From: Candidatus Omnitrophota bacterium
Lineage (GTDB): Bacteria; Omnitrophota; Gorgyraeia; Gygaellales; JAHJCI01
Assembly: GCA_016783355.1 (NCBI GenBank)
Contig: JADHWR010000004.1
Coordinates: 1 to 36,018 of the forward strand
Length of the DNA: 36,018 nt
Direction: 5' to 3'
Positions 32,152 to 36,018 of this stretch are shown here, piece by piece (within the stretch, counting starts at the first letter, position 1; every line of letters starts with the position of its first letter). The position numbers were made by a program, and so were the translations under genes. The notes under the pieces are model-generated. The model did no database searches. It saw only the letters and a program-made list of their open reading frames with translations, and was not told the DNA's origin.

Positions 32152-34643
32152 AAGAGTCTGTTTCCTTTCCACATATTTATGTAGTGGAAGCATCTGCCGG
32201 TTCAGGGAAGACGCGTGCCCTTTCAGAAAGATACGTTGATTTCCTCTTAAACCCTCCGCAAGTTCCCTTTCCCATCCCTTTTGATTTCCGCAATATCTTA
32301 GCAATTACATTCACTAATGAAGCAGCCAATCAAATGAGACAGAGGGTCCTTCTTGTCCTTAAGAAAGAGGCATTAGAAAAAGGGAGAAAAAAGGCAGGGA
32401 ATCTGGTTGATAGAATCCTAAGGGATTATTCGGATTTGCGCATTATGACGATTGACAGCTTCATCAATCTGCTTTTGATTGCCTCAAGTCTCCAGTTGAA
32501 ACTACCGCCGTATTATGAGATTATGCCTGATTCCAGTCAATACCTTAGTTTTGCTTTGAATAGTTTATTAGAAGATATTGAAGCGCAACCAAAGATAAAA
32601 AATATTTTCTTAGGCTTCATGAAATCTTATCTTGAAATTGAGAATCAAAGGAGTTGGCACCCCAAAAGAATATTGCTTAATTTACTTGATGATTTACATC
32701 GTCAAGAAAATATGCGGGCAAAGGATTTTAGTGCAGATTTACCCCGCCCTGTACCGTATGATACAGGGCGGGGTTTATTTAAGACAGAAGCACAACTAAA
32801 ACAAGACCTCATGGTTTTTTTTGATTGCTTAAAAAGCAAAAGGAATATTGAACAGCGCTTTTTAAGAACACTAGAAGGCGCCTTGGATAAACAGGGCAAG
32901 GCTTTTGTTGCGAGCCTCTGCGAGATAGTTAAAAAAGAGCCACATCTGAGGGGCGAGGTCGAAAATTTATGGAAGAGGATTAAAAAGAAATCAGAAGATT
33001 ATCTTTATGTCTTCTGTCATCTCAAGAATAAGTTTTATTTAGAGGTATTTTTTGCCTTTCAGGAGAGACTTCGGGAGGTGAAAGAAAAAAAGCGTATTGT
33101 TTTTTTGGACGAACTTAATAAAAAGGCAAAAGAACTTTTAATGAAAGAAAACATCGTAGCAGCTGAGATTTATTATAAATTATCTGCCCAGATTTTCCAC
33201 TATCTTATTGATGAATTTCAGGATACAAGCAAACTCCAATGGCAAAATATTGAGGTTTTAGTTGAGGACGCTATCAGTAAAGGCGGAAGTCTTTTTTATG
33301 TCGGCGATAAAAAGCAGGCAATATATCGTTTCCGCGGTGGAGATCTTCGATTATTCGACCAAATAAAAAAACAATTCCATATTCCTTCTCAAAATCTGTA
33401 TGAAAGGAAGCTTAATTTTAACTATCGCTCTCGTTGGGGGATCGTCAATTTTAATAATCAAGTATTTAGCCAAGAGAATTTAACCAGGTTCCTGAGAGAA
33501 AATAAGAATTTAACCATTGAGGCCCAGAGAAGAATCCTCAATGTTTTTAAAGGCAACTTACAGGCGCTGCCTACTAAAGAAAAAAAAGACCAAAAGCGCC
33601 GCTGCGTTTATACGCAGATAGTCTCGGGTAAAGATAGAGGGGAGCTTGCGAAAAATATAAAGGCAAAGCTTAAAGAAACACTTTCTCGCTTAAGAAAAAG
33701 GTTCAATGATGAAGACATACTGATTCTTATGCGGCAGAATTCTCAGGTACGGGAGATTGTTGGTTTTCTGATTGAGGAAAATATTCCTGTTGCCTCCAGC
33801 CGCACAATTAGCATTGGTAACAATTTCTTAATTAAAGAGATTATATCTTTGCTTAATTTTTTGAATTCACCCACTGATAATCTTTCATTTGCAGGCTTTA
33901 TCCTTGGCGACATTTTCCTTAAAGCCGAAGGCATAAAGCAAGAGCAATTATATGATTGGTTTGAAACTTTAAGCAAGGAAGGTTTTCGGGGTAGTTTCTA
34001 TGCAGAATTTCGTCATTGGCAGCCTGGGGTTTGGCGCGATTTTTTTGAATATTTATTTAAAGGAGCAGGGATTTTACCTGTTTATGATTTAGTTTCCGAG
34101 GTATATTTCCGTTTTAAAATTGGCAAAAATTTCCCTGATTTTGAAGGTTTTTTTCGGCATCTCTTAGAGGTAATAAAGAATCGGCAAGAGCAAGAGGGCT
34201 CTTTGGGTGATTTTTTGAGGTGGTTTTCGGATGCCTCTGAAGAAGAATTGAGTGTTTTATTGCCTGAGAATCTGCCGGCAATTAAGGTATCAACCATACA
34301 TAAAGCAAAGGGTTTAGAAGCGAATGTTGTGATTTTACCTTTTGTTAATTTGGAACCAAAATTAACGCAAAGAGGAAAACCGGCTAATGTTGTTCTTGAG
34401 GATGAAGACAAACTCCACCTTCTTTATTTTAAAAAGGAGATTCTCTTTGCCCATCCATATTTAAGAGATATATATCAACAAAAATACTCTCAGGCATTTT
34501 TGGATGAATTAAACTGCCTTTACGTTGCTTTCACGCGGGCAAAAGAGGAACTTCACATATTAATACCGACGAAAGACAGAAAGGAAAATCCTATTATTTC
34601 ATTATTGTCGTATGAGCAAAGCGCCACACCAAATTCTTTCTAA
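32148..34643 (+). CDS. UvrD/AddA-like superfamily I helicase
   Basis: 831-aa helicase with the full motif set: Walker A VEASAGSGKTRALS, AITFTNEAANQMRQRV (Ia), Walker B YLIDEFQDTS, VGDKKQAIYRFRGGD (III), NYRSR (IV), STIHKAKGLEANVVILP (V) and YVAFTRAKEELHI (VI). It resembles AddA/RecB helicases for double-strand break processing but ends after motif VI; the nuclease domain is in the next, overlapping ORF. Residues about 199-209 (PRPVPYDTGRG) come from an in-frame palindromic element between LDDLHRQENMR and the next helix. No AddB is in the window. Confidence 0.92.
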   Translation: MKESVSFPHIYVVEASAGSGKTRALSERYVDFLLNPPQVPFPIPFDFRNILAITFTNEAANQMRQRVLLVLKKEALEKGRKKAGNLVDRILRDYSDLRIMTIDSFINLLLIASSLQLKLPPYYEIMPDSSQYLSFALNSLLEDIEAQPKIKNIFLGFMKSYLEIENQRSWHPKRILLNLLDDLHRQENMRAKDFSADLPRPVPYDTGRGLFKTEAQLKQDLMVFFDCLKSKRNIEQRFLRTLEGALDKQGKAFVASLCEIVKKEPHLRGEVENLWKRIKKKSEDYLYVFCHLKNKFYLEVFFAFQERLREVKEKKRIVFLDELNKKAKELLMKENIVAAEIYYKLSAQIFHYLIDEFQDTSKLQWQNIEVLVEDAISKGGSLFYVGDKKQAIYRFRGGDLRLFDQIKKQFHIPSQNLYERKLNFNYRSRWGIVNFNNQVFSQENLTRFLRENKNLTIEAQRRILNVFKGNLQALPTKEKKDQKRRCVYTQIVSGKDRGELAKNIKAKLKETLSRLRKRFNDEDILILMRQNSQVREIVGFLIEENIPVASSRTISIGNNFLIKEIISLLNFLNSPTDNLSFAGFILGDIFLKAEGIKQEQLYDWFETLSKEGFRGSFYAEFRHWQPGVWRDFFEYLFKGAGILPVYDLVSEVYFRFKIGKNFPDFEGFFRHLLEVIKNRQEQEGSLGDFLRWFSDASEEELSVLLPENLPAIKVSTIHKAKGLEANVVILPFVNLEPKLTQRGKPANVVLEDEDKLHLLYFKKEILFAHPYLRDIYQQKYSQAFLDELNCLYVAFTRAKEELHILIPTKDRKENPIISLLSYEQSATPNSF
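32741..32774. repeat. GTACCGTATGATAC palindrome (family C) inside the helicase gene
   Basis: 34-bp near-perfect palindrome: ACCCCGCCCTGTACCGTATG followed by its partner CATACGG-like arm ATACAGGGCGGGGT. Relatives are at 12298-12330, 35569-35600 and 35667-35699. Confidence 0.88.
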
Positions 34644-35232
34644 TCTCCTGGCCAGCCAGCTTGTGCCTTTAAGCGAATTGTCCTATTTTGCTAAAGAGGC
34701 AGGAAAAAAGCGCGGTGAGGTTATTCATTATCTCTTATCCCTTGTTGATGATATTGATGAATTCCTGCCCGCACTGAAAGAAAAGGTAAGAGCTGCCTGT
34801 CATCGTTTTCTTTACCCCCTTCGAAGTAAGTCGCCAGAGGTGACTGCCTCGCCTGCGGCGGGGACTTCGAACGGGGTTTATAATGATGCAGAGGAGATAA
34901 TCGCCACCTTACGGAAGATTTTAAATTTGCCGAAGATACGGGAATTGTTTTCAGAAAAAAACAACCCTGCTTATAATGAAAAAGAAGTGGTAGACAAACA
35001 AGGTAACTTGAAGCGTATCGACCGGCTGATTCTTAAAGAAAAAGAGATTATTGTTGTTGATTATAAAACAGGAGAGTCATACAGCAAAGAACATGCAGGA
35101 CAGATTAAGGAATATATTGATATTTTAAAAGAGATTTATCCCAATCGTTCTTATCGCGGTCTTTTGATTTATATTGACACTAAAGAAATCAGGGAAATAG
35201 GGGACGGTTGTGCTCGCTCAGTAATTCAGTAA
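34612..35232 (+). CDS. PD-(D/E)XK nuclease of the AddA/RecB type
   Basis: 206-aa protein with the RecB-family nuclease signature: GEVIHYLLS (the GxxxH helix), IDRLILKEKEIIVVDYKTG (catalytic Asp, Asp and Lys) and QIKEYIDIL (QxxxY). It fits the C-terminal nuclease domain of AddA as a separate polypeptide, overlapping the helicase by 32 nt in another frame; either a natural split or a frameshift could explain this. Residues about 68-88 come from a TTCGAA element ([18 protein letters not shown]). The last residues lie in an AATAGGGGACGGTTG repeat, so the original C-terminus may be altered. Confidence 0.87.
   Translation: MSKAPHQILSNLLASQLVPLSELSYFAKEAGKKRGEVIHYLLSLVDDIDEFLPALKEKVRAACHRFLYPLRSKSPEVTASPAAGTSNGVYNDAEEIIATLRKILNLPKIRELFSEKNNPAYNEKEVVDKQGNLKRIDRLILKEKEIIVVDYKTGESYSKEHAGQIKEYIDILKEIYPNRSYRGLLIYIDTKEIREIGDGCARSVIQ
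34814..34877. repeat. TTCGAA palindromic element (family B) inside the nuclease gene
   Basis: ACCCCCTTCGAAGTAAGTCG to GGGACTTCGAACGGGGT. Its core GCCTGCGGCGGGGACTTCG is identical to the pyrC copy, and both encode PAAGTSNG in the same frame. Confidence 0.9.
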
Positions 35233-35785
35233 CCTTTTAAAGAGTTGGCTAATTACTGAGCATTTATAAGCGGGTGGCGAGACTACCCGAATGAAAGTAT
35301 TTATTCCCAGCGCTGAAATCTTTCAGCGGCCTGCTACGGCTTACCCCGTTCGAAGTCCCCGCCACGGAATTTAGCGGGGCAGTCGCCCCTGGCGTCTTAC
35401 TTCGAACGGGGTAATTCCTTGCAGACACTTGCCGAGAGATTTCTAATTGCGCTGTCCATAAAAACTTTCATTCTCAAGTCAAGCGGCTCATAGATCTTTG
35501 GAAGTCGGACTTCCAAAATTGATCTTATAAGCGGGTGGCGAGGCAGCCCCGCCTACGGCGGGGAAATAGCCCGCCCCGTACCATACGGTACGGGGCCCGC
35601 AGCGAATTATGCCCTATAGAGGCTTCCCCTTGAGCGAGGACAATTTTGGGCTCTGCCGAAGACAGGACCCGCCATGTACCGTATGGTACAGGACCCGCTT
35701 GTTTCGATGCTTGATATTTGATTCGAAGGATCATTTTCGGAAGTCGGACTTCTGAACTTTAAAGAAGTCAGCGAGAACCGTCCTT
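35195..35785. repeat. Composite repeat region between the nuclease and DUF167 genes
   Basis: About 570 bp without a convincing gene, bounded by AATAGGGGACGGTTG on the left and its inverted relative GAGAACCGTCCTT on the right. Inside: a GCTCAGTAATT...AATTACTGAGC hairpin (35216-35264), a family B element (35343-35412, reversed), a GGAAGTCGGACTTCC palindrome near 35500, GCGGGTGGCGAGGCAG modules (35531), family C palindromes (35569-35600 and 35667-35699) and a family D unit (35597-35672). Confidence 0.82.
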
Positions 35786-35801
35786 GATATGACCCGATAT
35801 G

Positions 35802-36018
35802 ATGAAGATTTTTGTTAAGGTTAAACCCAATGCCAAGGTAAATAGAGTTAAAAGAATTAACGAGAATACTTTTTCTGTTTGGGTGAAGGAAAGACCGAAA
35901 GAAGGCAAGGCAAATAAGGCAGTAGTTGATGTTTTGGCACAGTATTTTGGCCTTGCAAAAAGCAAGATTGTGCTTTTAAAAGGCAAAGGCTCTTGCCAGA
36001 AAATACTGGAGGTAGGAA
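35802..36018 (+). CDS. DUF167 / YggU-family protein (3' partial)
   Basis: Open to the end of the window (72 codons seen), so it is missing from the ORF track. The sequence KIFVKVKPNAKVNRVKRI, WVKERPKEGKANKAVVDVL and the following SKIVLLKGKGSCQKILEV match the UPF0235/DUF167 family, a small conserved protein of unclear function, usually about 75-100 aa. ATG 35802 is directly preceded by an in-frame ATG (35799). It follows the composite repeat block. Confidence 0.88.
   Translation, partial: MKIFVKVKPNAKVNRVKRINENTFSVWVKERPKEGKANKAVVDVLAQYFGLAKSKIVLLKGKGSCQKILEVG

Noticed and set aside
35525-35734. 69-aa minus-strand ORF in the terminal repeat block
   Set aside because: It is made entirely of repeat modules (families C, D and GCGGGTGGCGAGG) and has no gene-like features.

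Overview
The window is a gene-dense bacterial chromosomal segment (about 40% GC by eye) in which every convincing gene lies on the + strand, mostly with 4-40 nt overlaps. The gene set, the paired secreted proteins with the TITTYYPSPYGDY motif, and the many short palindromic or degenerate repeats suggest an uncultivated lineage close to Candidatus Omnitrophota (OP3). That placement is inference from style, not a database result.

Layout. 1-3500: parB (5' truncated by the window edge), ndk, yicC, gmk, rpoZ and a stand-alone CoaC-type flavoprotein. 3542-3921: tRNA-Cys, tRNA-Leu and tRNA-Val, separated by repeat-filled spacers. 3956-4574: a two-gene nucleotidyltransferase module that looks toxin-antitoxin-like. 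4582-7402: thrS-infC-rpmI-rplT. 7487-10425: a Trk/Ktr potassium-uptake operon with two TrkA-type proteins, a previously untracked 46-aa membrane peptide, and TrkH. 10422-14382: an exported OB-fold-like protein, pheS, a repeat block and pheT. 14391-16066: two secreted proteins, the second ending in a probable S74 intramolecular chaperone domain. 16063-19010: a PyrR-type attenuator followed by pyrR-pyrB-pyrC. 19117-22701: a Mut7-C protein, an intein-containing endonuclease Q homologue and a flavodoxin. 22687-24329: tRNA-Arg, a LOG-like protein and carA. 24322-31011: carB, mutM, pyrK, a small membrane protein and a family 2 glycosyltransferase. 31021-35232: rmuC, an AddA-like helicase and a separate RecB-type nuclease. 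The window ends in a 600-bp repeat block and a partial DUF167 gene.

How the genes work together. Pyrimidine synthesis dominates the second half: PyrR, PyrB, PyrC, CarA/CarB and PyrK, with DNA-repair genes (EndoQ, MutM, RmuC, AddA-like/nuclease) interleaved. The first half is translation (ThrS, IF3, L35, L20, PheST) with K+ uptake genes interrupting the usual rplT-pheS junction.

Main observations. (1) EndoQ carries a complete 413-aa intein with LAGLIDADG-type endonuclease motifs, inserted directly after a predicted metal-binding His. (2) CarA has lost its whole glutaminase triad (Cys to Ser, His to Tyr, Glu to Leu), pointing to an ammonia-dependent carbamoyl phosphate synthetase. (3) Several families of short palindromic or degenerate repeats sit in frame inside conserved genes (pheS, pheT, pyrC, pyrK three times, Mut7-C, the AddA-like helicase and its nuclease) or form the C-termini of others (carB, Mut7-C), with extra copies between genes. 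This resembles the Rickettsia palindromic element phenomenon.
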